From CBDBZX01 sp965213645 (GTDB taxonomy: Bacteria; Deinococcota; Deinococci; Deinococcales; Trueperaceae), in assembly GCA_965213645.1 (NCBI GenBank), contig CBDBZX010000002.1:1984001-2048000 (forward strand): a DNA stretch of 64,000 bases, in the 5' to 3' direction. Positions 52,225-61,153 of this stretch are shown here, one piece after another. Position 1 is the first letter of the stretch; each line of letters opens with the position of its first letter. The notes under the pieces were generated by a model. That model saw only the letters and a list, made by a program, of their open reading frames with translations. It was not told the origin of the DNA and searched no databases. The translations under genes were made by a program, and so were the position numbers.

Positions 52225-54162
52225 GTGAACTCGACCGTTTTATCCGCCTCGCTCCTTTTTGGGCACTCCTGCTCGTGCTCGCCGCGTGTGCGCCGAGCAC
52301 TTCTCAACCCACCGACGATCCAAGTCTGCCCTTTCAAAGCACGCGCGGTCCCTTAGAGGGCGACGCCGCAACGATTGTGCAAATCCTCCACGCCAGCGAC
52401 CAAGAGGGCGCGGTTGCTGCGCATCGAGGACGCGCCCCGCTTCTCCTCGGTCATCAACGGACTCAGAGACGACTACGCCCTCACGCTGGTCCTCTCCTCG
52501 GGCGACCTCTACATCCCCGGTCCCTTCTTCAGCGCGACCTCGGGCAGCGCCGACATCCGCATCAACAACGCGGTGGGCACGCAGGCCGCCGCCTTCGGCA
52601 ACCACGAGTTCGACCTCGGCACGGACACGGTCGAAGGGCTCATCGCCGCCGACGAAGAGGACGGCTACCCCGGCACGACCTTCCCGTATCTCAGTACCAA
52701 CTTGGACTTTAGCGGGAGCAACTTGGGCGAACTCGTCGTACCGGATGGACAAGAGGCTTCGAGCGTCCCCAATAGTATCGCAGGCAGTGTGCTCATCACC
52801 GAGGGCGACGAGACCTTTGGCGTTGTCGGCGTCACCACGCCACAACTGCCCAGCATCTCCTCACCAGGTGACGTAGTCGTCTCACCGACGAATCAGCAGG
52901 ACATGGAGGCTCTTGCGCAGCTCGTTCAGCCCACCATTGACGCGTTGACGGCGCAAGGAATAGACAAGATCGTCGTCTTAGCGCACCTCCAGCAGCTTCA
53001 AAACGAGATCGATTTGGCACAACTGCTCTCCAACGTGGACATCATGATCGCGGGCGGTTCGGACACGCTCCTCGCTACGCCTACGGACAGACTGCGCCAA
53101 GGAGACGAGCGTCAGGGCAACTATCCGCTGCTCCTCACCTCCGCCTCGGGCGACCCTGTCGCACTGATCAACACGGACCGCGAATACCGCTACGTCGGGC
53201 GGCTGATTGCGGGCTTCAACAGCGCGGGCGTGTTGGTCAATATCGGTGAGGAGAGCGGCGCGTACGCCACCGATGAGCAAGGGGTTGCTGCGACGGGTGA
53301 CGCCGCGCCTGCCGATGGCGTGTTAGAGGCCGTCGCCGACGTACGTGAGGTCATTGAAGAACTCGACGGCGAGATTTTCGGCAGTACAGAAGTTTATCTG
53401 AATGGCCTGCGCGAAGCGGTGCGCACGCAGGAGACGAACTTGGGCGACCTGACTGCCGACGCGAATCTAGCAGCGGCGAGGGAGGTTGACCCGGACACGG
53501 CGGTCTCCATTAAAAACGGCGGCGGCATCCGCGCGGCGATCGGCGCAATTTTGCCGGGCGACACAGGCGAGCGCGTGCCGCCGAGGGCTAACTCACTGAC
53601 AGACAAGAGAGAGGGCGACATCTCTCAACTCGACATTCAAAATGCCCTGCGCTTCGACAACGACCTGACCCTCTTGACCCTCACCGCGCAAGAATTGAAG
53701 CAGATTTTAGAGCACGGCGTGGCGGCGGTGGAGCCTGGAGCGACGCCGGGGCAGTTCCCGCAGGTCGGCGGTTTGGCCTTCTCCTTCGACCCGAGCTTGC
53801 CGCCGAGCGAGGTGGACGAAGAGGGGAATATCCTCACTGGGGGTCAGCGGGTGCAGAACGTGGCACTCTTGAATGACAGCGGTGAGGTCCGCGATGTCAT
53901 CGTGGAGAACGGCGTTGTCGTTGACCCAGAGCGGCCCATTCGTGTGGTGACGCTGGGCTTTTTGGCTGACGGTGGCGACTCCTACCCCTTTCCCGATACG
54001 GACAGGCAGGACTTGGAGACAGCCGAGCAAGCCGCGTTGCAGAGGTACTTGGGCGGGATCAGCCCGATCACGCTGCCCGACATGCCCCCTGCCGAAGACA
54101 CACGCATTCAAAACCTCTCCGAGCGAGACGACGCTGTGTTGCCGGTCGGGGCAGCGAAATAG
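52225..54162 (+). pseudogene. 5'-nucleotidase/2',3'-cyclic phosphodiesterase lipoprotein, frame-disturbed N-terminus
   Basis: From about 52410 a single frame encodes a complete UshA-type enzyme: metallophosphatase domain (VLSSGDLYIPGPFF, GNHEFDLGTDT) and the C-terminal substrate domain (LGDLTADANLAAA, KNGGGIRAAIGAI, IQNALRFDNDLTLL). Upstream, a different frame encodes a lipoprotein signal (WALLLVLAACAPS, lipobox cysteine) and HASDQEG. The only start after the GGAGG is the GTG at 52225, which is in the downstream frame, not the signal-peptide frame. So at least one indel and one start lesion are present. An outer-surface or periplasmic nucleotide hydrolase is expected when intact. Confidence 0.78.
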
Positions 54163-54274
54163 GGGCTAGACGGAAAATGAAGCAGTAGGGCTTACCACTG
54201 CGCATACGATGACCAACGGGTAGTAGTTTTAAGTCGTAATGCTGACGTGCGCTTCTTCTGCCGTTTCCGCGTGA

Positions 54275-54302
54275 TAAGCAAGGGCTTGCAACCCCTTGCT
54301 TA
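54275..54302. other. Hairpin, ten-base perfect stem
   Basis: TAAGCAAGGG (54275-54284) pairs with CCCTTGCTTA (54293-54302); no T-run. Lies between the convergent nucleotidase and beta-helix genes, 41 bp before a strong terminator. Confidence 0.5.
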
Positions 54303-54342
54303 ACCTCTGCATAGTTCCGAATAGCGCCACTACCGACCAACG

Positions 54343-54375
54343 AAAAAGGGCGTCCGCTTCGGACGCCCTTTTTTT
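54343..54375. terminator. Bidirectional rho-independent terminator
   Basis: GGGCGTCCG (54348-54356), loop CTT, CGGACGCCC (54360-54368), flanked by five A on the left and seven T on the right. Serves both the nucleotidase gene and the convergent beta-helix gene. Confidence 0.92.
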
Positions 54376-54394
54376 GCTGCTTTCCTGTATGTTT

Positions 54395-56392
54395 TTAATT
54401 CCCCGCCAACTTAATGGTGCCACCTTGGAGGGCCTGAACCGTGGAGCCAAGAAGCTCACCTATGCGCTGACCCGACTCGAGCGCACCGAGGTCGGGGGCT
54501 TGCCCCTTGTAGGCGTAGCTGAGCTTGGTGCCTGCGTCCACGGCGGGGCTGCTCTTGCGCAGGGCTAAGAAGTCGCGGGACTTGGGGTCGGTAGAGACGA
54601 ACTGCGGGTTGCTGATCTTGAGGTCCCAGGAGTTGAAGCTGCTCTTGTCGCGGCGGCTCATGCCCTTGGCCTTCTTGTCTTGGTAGCTGATGTTATTCTT
54701 GAGCGTGAAAGGCGCTTTGCCACTGCCTGCTGGAGCGTAAGCGATGAAGCCGTGGCGGCCCGCTCTCCAGGAGGTGTTGTGGATCATGGTGACGCCGCCC
54801 GCACCGTTGCCGTCAAAGTTGTTGGCGCGGTTTTTGTAGGCCAAGTTGTAGCGAATCACGTTCTTGCTGTCGTTCACGCCGTGGCAACCCAACTTGAAGC
54901 CGTTGCCGTTGCCGGAGTAGCCGCGGCCGTTGCCGTAGGCGACGCTGTGCTCGACGAGCGACTTGGTGGAGCAGAAGATGTCGATGCCGTCGTCCGAGTT
55001 GTTGTAGGCTAAGAAGTTGCGCACGACGTGGCCGGTGCCCGTGCCGATTTTGATGCCGTCGGCGGAGTCGCCGCCATTTTGCCGGCTGTAGTTGCCGTGC
55101 GAGACGCTGTCTTCGAAGGTGCCGTAGTTGCCTTTGAGGTAGATCCCGTCGGAGTGGTGGTTGTGCGACAAGACGTTGCGCACGGTGATGTGGTTGCCTC
55201 TAAGGTAGAGACCGCGTCCGGCACCGTTGCGAATGGTCAGGTCTTGGATCAGGTAGTGGTCCGCGGTGACTTTGAAGAGTTCGGGGCTGGAGAGGCTCTT
55301 GGAATCGCTCCAGTGGCGGTCGCTGCCGTCGATGATGGCGCGTTCGCCGGGGTAGCTCATGATGGTGATGGGCTTGGCCTTGGTGCCGTCGGTGGTGAAA
55401 GGCTGACGGTCGTAGCCGAAGTAGCCCTGATACTTGCCCTTGTAGACGCCGCCGCGCAAGTAGAGCGTATCACCGGGCTTGACAAGCTGGAGGGCTTTAT
55501 AGATAGTTTTAAGCGGCTTGTCCCTGGAGCGGCCGTCGTTCTTGTCCGAGCCTTTGAGCGAGACGTAGAGCGCGTTCTTGGTCTTGATGCTGGGGGTAGG
55601 TGCGGGAGCCGGTGTGGGGGTAGGCGTGCTAGGGCCGGCACTGGCGTTGTTTAGGGTGTATTCGATGTAGAGTTGCGGCGCACCCTTTTTGTCGCCTCGG
55701 TAGGACTCGGCCACGCGCTTGGCTTTGCTCTGGCTGCTGATCAGGACCGCGAAGGCGTTGCCCGAGCGCCAGCCGGGGCGGTTGACGACCTCTTGTAGGA
55801 GCTTCGAGATGTCGGGGGTGAACTGCTTGCCGCCGCGCTCGCCTACTTTGCGCCAGGCGCGAGGCTGCCAGGTGACCGAGGCCGAGGTGGTCTTGCGCGA
55901 CGAGAGGTTGCGCGACTTTTCCACGAAGGGGGCGGCGCTGTCGCTGTCGTCGGCGCGCACCTTCAGCTTGAGGTTGCCCTCATCACGCTCGTCGGCCTTG
56001 AAGCGCACCTCGGCGCGGCGAATCTTTGCGCCCTGAGGAATCGCGAGTGCACGAAAGCGCACGCCCACCATCTGCTGACCGCGCTTAACGTCATAAGTCA
56101 GTTCCAAGTCGGTGCTGCTGGTGACGACCTTACCCGAACTGCGCTCTTCGGCGTCGTCTTTATCTGAAGCTACGCTCACCTTGATGTACTTGACGCTACT
56201 ACCCGCCGTTTCCAGTTCCGGTGCGTCAACGCTGCTACAACCGGTGAAGAGCGCAACGAGCGCGGCGAATAGGGCGAGTCTACGAAAAGCCTTGAAAGAG
56301 GTGCTAGCTGGCTTGCTCGAGGACAGGTTGTTAGAAGACAGGTTGTTAGAAGACAGGTTGTTAGAAGATTTAGCTACTGAGGACTGGTTCAT
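54395..56392 (-). CDS. Beta-helix lipoprotein with N-terminal DNRLRE/CBM-like domain
   Basis: A 665-residue protein. ATG at 56392 with AAAGGAG six bases upstream. An unusual Ser/Asn-rich start with NNLSS repeated three times precedes a lipoprotein signal (LALFAALVALFTGC). Residues about 65-250 form a sandwich domain of the DNRLRE/carbohydrate-binding type (GVRFRALAIPQGAKIRRAEVRF, TPDISKLLQEVVNRPGWRSGNA, APQLYIEYTL). A Pro/Thr linker leads to a DUF1565-type right-handed beta-helix (YVSLKGSDKNDGRSRDKPLK, KPGDTLYLRGGVYKG). This is the fold of pectate and alginate lyases and other polysaccharide-acting enzymes. Probably a surface polysaccharide lyase or binder. Confidence 0.85.
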   Translation of the reverse strand: MNQSSVAKSSNNLSSNNLSSNNLSSSKPASTSFKAFRRLALFAALVALFTGCSSVDAPELETAGSSVKYIKVSVASDKDDAEERSSGKVVTSSTDLELTYDVKRGQQMVGVRFRALAIPQGAKIRRAEVRFKADERDEGNLKLKVRADDSDSAAPFVEKSRNLSSRKTTSASVTWQPRAWRKVGERGGKQFTPDISKLLQEVVNRPGWRSGNAFAVLISSQSKAKRVAESYRGDKKGAPQLYIEYTLNNASAGPSTPTPTPAPAPTPSIKTKNALYVSLKGSDKNDGRSRDKPLKTIYKALQLVKPGDTLYLRGGVYKGKYQGYFGYDRQPFTTDGTKAKPITIMSYPGERAIIDGSDRHWSDSKSLSSPELFKVTADHYLIQDLTIRNGAGRGLYLRGNHITVRNVLSHNHHSDGIYLKGNYGTFEDSVSHGNYSRQNGGDSADGIKIGTGTGHVVRNFLAYNNSDDGIDIFCSTKSLVEHSVAYGNGRGYSGNGNGFKLGCHGVNDSKNVIRYNLAYKNRANNFDGNGAGGVTMIHNTSWRAGRHGFIAYAPAGSGKAPFTLKNNISYQDKKAKGMSRRDKSSFNSWDLKISNPQFVSTDPKSRDFLALRKSSPAVDAGTKLSYAYKGQAPDLGALESGQRIGELLGSTVQALQGGTIKLAGN
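56322..56367 (-). repeat. 15-bp tandem repeat encoding NNLSS, three units
   Basis: In-frame units of AGGTTGTTAGAAGAC (plus-strand reading) lie within the pre-signal region of the beta-helix lipoprotein. Copy number could vary by slippage without shifting the frame. Confidence 0.75.
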
Positions 56393-56418
56393 GCTCTTCT
56401 CCTTTGACCCCGCAAGGT

Positions 56419-56545
56419 TGCAACATCCTCGGCGTAGCAAAAGAGCTACCCTCGGCCGGTTGCGCTACTGGCTCGACCTAGTCCCAAGCGCCCAAATTGC
56501 GGGTCTAGGTGTCTTCGCCTCCGAGGGGTGGGGTTCATCCCCTCA
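56419..56545 (-). ncRNA. Candidate structured leader RNA (cis-regulatory, class unknown)
   Basis: In the leader of the beta-helix lipoprotein: CCTCGG (56427-56432) can pair with CCGAGG (56521-56526), enclosing hairpins GTAGC/GCTAC (56434-56438, 56445-56449) and ACCTAG/CTAGGT (56476-56481, 56505-56510). A second CCTCGG (56450-56455) competes for the same partner, and GAGGGG/CCCCTC (56523-56528, 56539-56544) excludes the long pairing. Alternative folds are therefore built in. I could not match it to a known riboswitch class. Confidence 0.45.
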
Positions 56546-56581
56546 GTGATAAAGCTAGTCTATTCCGACCAAGCCACTCGG

Positions 56582-56603
56582 TCTGTAAGATTTCTGTAAG
56601 AAT
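56582..56603 (+). promoter_or_regulatory. Pho-box-like direct repeat
   Basis: Two 11-bp units, TCTGTAAGATT and TCTGTAAGAAT. Seven-base CTGTAAG cores are separated by a four-base AT-rich spacer, the architecture of PhoB/OmpR-family sites. It lies about 190 bp upstream of the beta-helix lipoprotein start. The rest of the gap to 56830 shows nothing. Confidence 0.45.
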
Positions 56604-56830
56604 CTCAAGAATAGCTGAGGCTGTGCAATAGTTGGCGTCAGGGACAAGGGGTGACGCTAAAGGACTCGAGCAAAAGCCGCGCCGTTACAGCGCCATTAGC
56701 CTGCCGTGAAAGCCGTACCACAGTAGTTCAGAGATGACACAAGATGTGAGAGCGCAGCTTGGTGAGTTTGGAACCTGTATCCTCGAGCCAAGCAGCGCAT
56801 CTTTGACGCTTCGCGCTTAGGCTCACCGTC

Positions 56831-58078
56831 TCAGTTGAGTAGACGCAGTACCAGCGCGAAAAGCAGCATCACAGCGTTGAGCAGCACTGAATAGACGATG
56901 CTCCAGTAGAGAAGCGGCCTGCGCTTGTCTATTGATTTTGCAGCGAGCGCCACTAGCACGATCAGCACGGGTAGAAAGTCGAGCGTAAACCTCTGCGCGT
57001 TGACTTGCTGCCAGCCGTTGTTGTAATAAAGCATCATATGTGTTAAGGCAAAGCCGATGGTCAACCACGCGCCGATTCTTATCCATCTGTTGCCTTTGGC
57101 AAGAAAGGCTAGATACAGAAATGGGCTCGCAAAGGTGATAGACGTTCCAGCGAGGTCCACCCCTTGCGGCGCGACAGAGCCTCCAAACTCGATATGTGGA
57201 CCTTGAAAGAACATATAAATTAAGTTGAAAGGAACATAGGCTAAGTTAAAGAGACCGTACTGCTCGAGGCGGGGTCCTAAGTAGCTGCCCAGCTCGAGAT
57301 AAGCGTAACCCGTATCGAAAGGGTCGCCAAAGCGAGCGTAGTTGAAGAGGAGATAGACGCCGATGCACGCGCCTAGTGCCACGCCAAAGCCCAACGTGCT
57401 TCGTACCTTAGACGCTCTCGAGGCGTTGTTCGCGTTCACCAGCAGCACGGCAAAAATAAATATCGCGCTGTAGATAGAGAGTTGCCTGGAGAGAAACGCC
57501 GAGCCTAGAAAAAGCCCAGCGACCAACCCGTGACCACTTTTCAGCGCTTCTTTTATGGCAAGAAGCATAAACGTCACACTAACGATGTGCGCGTAGCTCC
57601 ACACATCGTAACTTTCTATAGCAGAGTTCCAGTAGCCCGTTCCCAAAAAGAAGGCCAGTAGCAGCCAAAGGCGGAGGGCTCTTTCTAGCTTTAACGTCTC
57701 GAGTATCGCGCTAAGAACCAATCCACTGATGAGGGTAAGAATCGTGGCTATCAGGGTCACGCTTACCTGAGCAAACAGGGCTTCGAAAGGCATGAGCAAA
57801 ACAGCCGGGAAGGGCGGAAACGTCACGAAATATTGACCTTTATAGATGGCAACATCGTGGACCTTCTCGGGAACATTCAAGCGGCCCTGCAAAAAGGCGT
57901 CAGCTTGGTGCGTGTATAGGTTCTCGATACCGTATTCTGCAGCGAGAACGTGTTCGAACACGGCGGTAATAAGCATAGAAGCGAGAAACACGCCAAGAGC
58001 GAGCGTAAAGAAACTCGTTGCCGCTCTATGCTTCTTAAAAAGATAAGCTGTTTGTCGTTCTAAACGTTTGGGCTGCAT
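56831..58078 (-). CDS. Polytopic membrane protein, GT39/ArnT-like glycosyltransferase (putative)
   Basis: A 415-residue protein with about ten to eleven membrane helices. The first (ALGVFLASMLITAVFEHVL) is followed by a periplasmic loop containing the acidic pair region LYTHQADAFLQGRLNVPEKVHDVAIYKGQYFVTFPPFPAVLLMP. This lay-out is shared with the dolichyl-phosphate-mannose-type GT-C transferases. ATG at 58078 with GAGGAG seven bases upstream. Would transfer a sugar from a lipid carrier to an envelope acceptor. It could serve surface proteins in this window, but no link is shown. Confidence 0.65.
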   Translation of the reverse strand: MQPKRLERQTAYLFKKHRAATSFFTLALGVFLASMLITAVFEHVLAAEYGIENLYTHQADAFLQGRLNVPEKVHDVAIYKGQYFVTFPPFPAVLLMPFEALFAQVSVTLIATILTLISGLVLSAILETLKLERALRLWLLLAFFLGTGYWNSAIESYDVWSYAHIVSVTFMLLAIKEALKSGHGLVAGLFLGSAFLSRQLSIYSAIFIFAVLLVNANNASRASKVRSTLGFGVALGACIGVYLLFNYARFGDPFDTGYAYLELGSYLGPRLEQYGLFNLAYVPFNLIYMFFQGPHIEFGGSVAPQGVDLAGTSITFASPFLYLAFLAKGNRWIRIGAWLTIGFALTHMMLYYNNGWQQVNAQRFTLDFLPVLIVLVALAAKSIDKRRPLLYWSIVYSVLLNAVMLLFALVLRLLN

Positions 58079-58648
58079 CCTGCAACTCCTCAATTAGTGT
58101 GTGCGGCGGCGGTGCATCTTAAGATAAACGCAAGGAAGCGGGCGCTGTCGCGATGTTTCAAACGGTGAGATGCTCCAAATTCGGGAATTGTCCAGGCGAC
58201 CTGTCTAAATCGTTAGTTCTAAGCGTGCTTAGCTACGTCTAAGGCGCTATATTGGCACTTGCTACACCTTTGATGTTGTGTTGGTTCGTCTCACACCTAG
58301 GGCTTCGCTTAGTTCGCGTACGACATGTGAGACGTAGGCTAAAACGGCGTGTCAGAAACCGTTATAAGCTATGTCATAGCGTTGACGGTGGAGGTCGTGG
58401 AGGCTAACCCTGGGCCATCACCAGCACATTGATGAGCCTAGCGGCGCTGAGCTGGCCTCCAAACGACGCGCCTTAGGCCGGCGGTATGCCACCTACACGT
58501 GCACGGCGTGTAAGAGAGGCAACCAAATACCCACGACCACACAAAACGGGACACCTTGCTTGAGCCGGCTTTGCGCAAGGCATAGGTGAATATAACCTTA
58601 CAAGTCTTCTTTCGCATTACAAGATTATGAGGTAGGCTAGGAACGATT
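58079..58648. other. 570-bp region without a supported gene
   Basis: An open frame near 58400-58582 reads GHHQHIDEPSGAELASKRRA and then TYTCTACKRGNQ, ending LCARHR. It has a stop just upstream and no start codon, so at best it is a decayed zinc-finger-like fragment. A GTGAGAC/GTCTCAC pair lies near 58285-58333. Nothing else stands out. Confidence 0.4.
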
Positions 58649-61033
58649 ATGATCGACGCTCCTACCCAATGCCGACTCTTGCCCGGTGCGACCCAAGTTC
58701 TGACCACCTGGGCCGAACAGATTCAGCAGACGCACGACGACCCTTTTATCGCCGCACAGCACCTCGTCAAACGCTTAGGTGCTCATTTAGTTGACAGCAA
58801 CGCCGAGCTGGGTTTTTGGGTTCCCGAACTCGCCCAGCGCGGCATCTCGCCCGAGCGGGTCTTTTTAGAGGTCTATACGCCGCTCACCGCGATTGACCTC
58901 TCGGCTCCGCTACAAGAGGTCTCGTTTCGGCGTGAACTGGTGTCGTTAGAGCAACAGGGCGACTACCTCTGGGGTGTGGTCGAGGGGATGAAACCGGGCA
59001 GCCGCAACGAACTCGGCAGCTTGTACTGGCTCACTTATAGGGAGGCGATGGGACGCTGGGAGACCTCACCGGACGTGCTCGCGGCCTCGCTTCCCTTTGG
59101 CGCGTTTGCGCCCGCCGAGTTTTATGACGTGGAGAGGATGCAAGACGAGCGCAAGGACAAGGCGTACTATGCGCACCTCTCTAAAATGGCGCAGCGAGAG
59201 GTGGTCGACTTCGAGCCGCCCAGCAACATCCTGCAGCTTCACGTCCCGACGGCGACAGCGGACGGGACGCTCGCCGGGCTCACGCGCACCTTAGAGCGCG
59301 TCGCAGACAAGATACGTGCAGGCGAACCGCTCGCGTCTGAAGAGCAGATTTATAGAGGCTATGACGCGGTGCAACCGCTCCCTTTAGAGCCCATCATCGA
59401 GTACGAGATGGGACCGCACTTCTGGCAGCCTTTAGAAATCGACACCAAAGACGAAGAGGTGTTGACGATTCCCATTCAGCTCCGCCGCCCCGACATGACC
59501 AACTGGGGCTACGACATCGTCTTAGCGGCCTCTTCCGCGACGAACCCGGCGCTTTTGGAGACGCGACGCCCGGATGAGGTGTTGGACTTTGTCGCCGCCT
59601 TGCACAACTTTCCCGACAAACCGCTCAGGCTCATTCTCGATGTGGTGTATGGGCACGCGGACAATCAAGCCCTGCCGCTACTCAACTCGTACTGGTTTCG
59701 CGGGCCGAACATGTACGGGCAGGATGTGAATCAGCAGCATCCGGTGGTGCGCTCTCTGATGCTCGAGATGCAGCGCCGCAAAGTGGACCTCGGCGCGGAC
59801 GGCGTGCGCGTGGACGGCGCACAGGACTTTAAGCTGTGGAACACGGCAGAACAGGTCGTTGAGCACGACGACGACTATCTGCAGGAGATGAGCGACGTCG
59901 TGCAAGAGGTCGCGGGCGTGCGCTATAGGCCCTGGATGGTCTTCGAAGACGGCAGACCTTGGCCCCGTGAGGACTGGCCGACCGCCTCGACCTACGACGA
60001 CGTCATCAAACAGCAGCCCACCGCCTTTCAGTGGGGACCCTTGACGTTTGCGCACAACACGCCTGCGCTACGCGGCTTTTGGAATGAGCGCTGGTGGCGC
60101 GTCGAAGAGATTTATACCAAAGGTAGCCACTGGATTTCGGGCTGCGCCAACCACGATACGGTGCGGCGCGGCACGCAGATCGACCTTGACGAGCCCATCA
60201 ACCAGCGTTTAGGGGAACACCTGCCCGACATCTTGCGCAACGCCTATGACAACCCCGCCGCGCATCTCTTGGCCTACACGAGCTTTCCAGGCGTCCCAAT
60301 GGACTTTCTCAACGCTTCGGCGCACGCTCCGTGGGGTTTCATCCGCAATACCGACGACCTTTACGGCGTCAAAGTCATGTCCGAAGAGGCGCTCTTCTTG
60401 TGGTGGCAGGTGGATGAGGCCGCCTACGGGGAGCCTGACGCCTTCAGGCGGCTTAAACTGCTCGGCTTCGGTGAGTTAGAGGAACTGCGCCGCTTCATGC
60501 AAGAACTCGCGAAGGCCGTGACGCTGACGAGCTACAGCTTGGTGACGATGGTTGTTCTCTTGAAAGGGGTCCAGCCGCCGCTGGCAGGGCCGCCGCTCTC
60601 GATGGCGACGCTTAAACGTGTCGCTAAGGCGTTTATGGACGACTTACACGACTACTGCAGCGTGAGCTTGTCGGTAGAGCGTTTAGTCGAGGAACGCGCC
60701 TCGTTCAACTTGGCAGTGCGTGAATTTCGCCGTAAGCGTTTTTGGCTGATGCGCGACTTGACGGCGCGTGACCACTACGGGCGCACCGTAACAGACGACG
60801 CGACACTTTTTTACAGTCTGCGAACTTCACCAGAAAGCGATGAGCAGGTGCTTTTTGTTGCCAACATGGAAGGCGACCCTGTCGAGGTTACACCTACGGA
60901 ACTGCCTATCGCGGGCCTCGAGCCCCACAATTGGCACCTCGCCCTAGCCGCCCCCGGCGTGAACTTTGAGGGTGCCGACAAACCCGTCACCCTAGCAGAC
61001 AGTCAAGGCGTCACCTTAACGCGCACAGTTTAG
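58649..61033 (+). CDS. gghA: Glucosylglycerol hydrolase-like GH13 enzyme
   Basis: A 794-residue glycoside hydrolase. The central part has alpha-amylase-superfamily signatures: LRLILDVVYGHADNQALP, then the nucleophile strand GADGVRVDGAQDFKLW (Asp near 388) and SGCANHDTVRRGTQ. Length and the unusual motifs FRGPNMYGQDVNQQHPVVR match my memory of GghA (Slr1670) of Synechocystis, which hydrolyses the compatible solute 2-O-glucosylglycerol. AGGA lies upstream of the ATG. It is isolated, with no glucosylglycerol-phosphate synthase nearby. It implies turnover or uptake of an osmolyte; another short alpha-glucoside is possible. Confidence 0.72.
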   Translation: MIDAPTQCRLLPGATQVLTTWAEQIQQTHDDPFIAAQHLVKRLGAHLVDSNAELGFWVPELAQRGISPERVFLEVYTPLTAIDLSAPLQEVSFRRELVSLEQQGDYLWGVVEGMKPGSRNELGSLYWLTYREAMGRWETSPDVLAASLPFGAFAPAEFYDVERMQDERKDKAYYAHLSKMAQREVVDFEPPSNILQLHVPTATADGTLAGLTRTLERVADKIRAGEPLASEEQIYRGYDAVQPLPLEPIIEYEMGPHFWQPLEIDTKDEEVLTIPIQLRRPDMTNWGYDIVLAASSATNPALLETRRPDEVLDFVAALHNFPDKPLRLILDVVYGHADNQALPLLNSYWFRGPNMYGQDVNQQHPVVRSLMLEMQRRKVDLGADGVRVDGAQDFKLWNTAEQVVEHDDDYLQEMSDVVQEVAGVRYRPWMVFEDGRPWPREDWPTASTYDDVIKQQPTAFQWGPLTFAHNTPALRGFWNERWWRVEEIYTKGSHWISGCANHDTVRRGTQIDLDEPINQRLGEHLPDILRNAYDNPAAHLLAYTSFPGVPMDFLNASAHAPWGFIRNTDDLYGVKVMSEEALFLWWQVDEAAYGEPDAFRRLKLLGFGELEELRRFMQELAKAVTLTSYSLVTMVVLLKGVQPPLAGPPLSMATLKRVAKAFMDDLHDYCSVSLSVERLVEERASFNLAVREFRRKRFWLMRDLTARDHYGRTVTDDATLFYSLRTSPESDEQVLFVANMEGDPVEVTPTELPIAGLEPHNWHLALAAPGVNFEGADKPVTLADSQGVTLTRTV

Positions 61034-61065
61034 AACAGATAAAACAAAACTACGCACTCCTAGCT

Positions 61066-61091
61066 GTAGGGGGATTCATGAATCCCCCTAC
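61066..61091. repeat. 26-bp perfect palindrome
   Basis: Half-site GTAGGGGGATTCA followed by its exact complement. No loop bases, no T-tract. Similar GTAGGGG...CCCCTAC hairpins are dispersed in many genomes as small mobile palindromes. It sits between gghA and hemW and may terminate the former. Confidence 0.75.
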
Positions 61092-61153
61092 GCACCGCCG
61101 CCTATGTCAAGACGTAACGCCACCATCTGTCCTCTTTTCCGTAAGCTAGAGAT

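Noticed and set aside
55028..55654. 208-codon plus-strand frame opposite the beta-helix gene
   Set aside because: Val/Ala/Gly-rich shadow of the minus-strand gene, which has signal peptide, domain motifs and a ribosome site.
56419..56545. Known cyclic-di-GMP or cyclic-di-AMP riboswitch
   Set aside because: Some words (GGTAGC, CGCAA) resemble parts of class I cyclic-di-GMP riboswitches, but the conserved core and hairpin order could not be matched, so only a structured leader is claimed.
58400..58582. Zinc-finger-like small gene (TYTCTACKRGNQ)
   Set aside because: A stop lies just upstream and no start codon precedes the open part; it could be chance.
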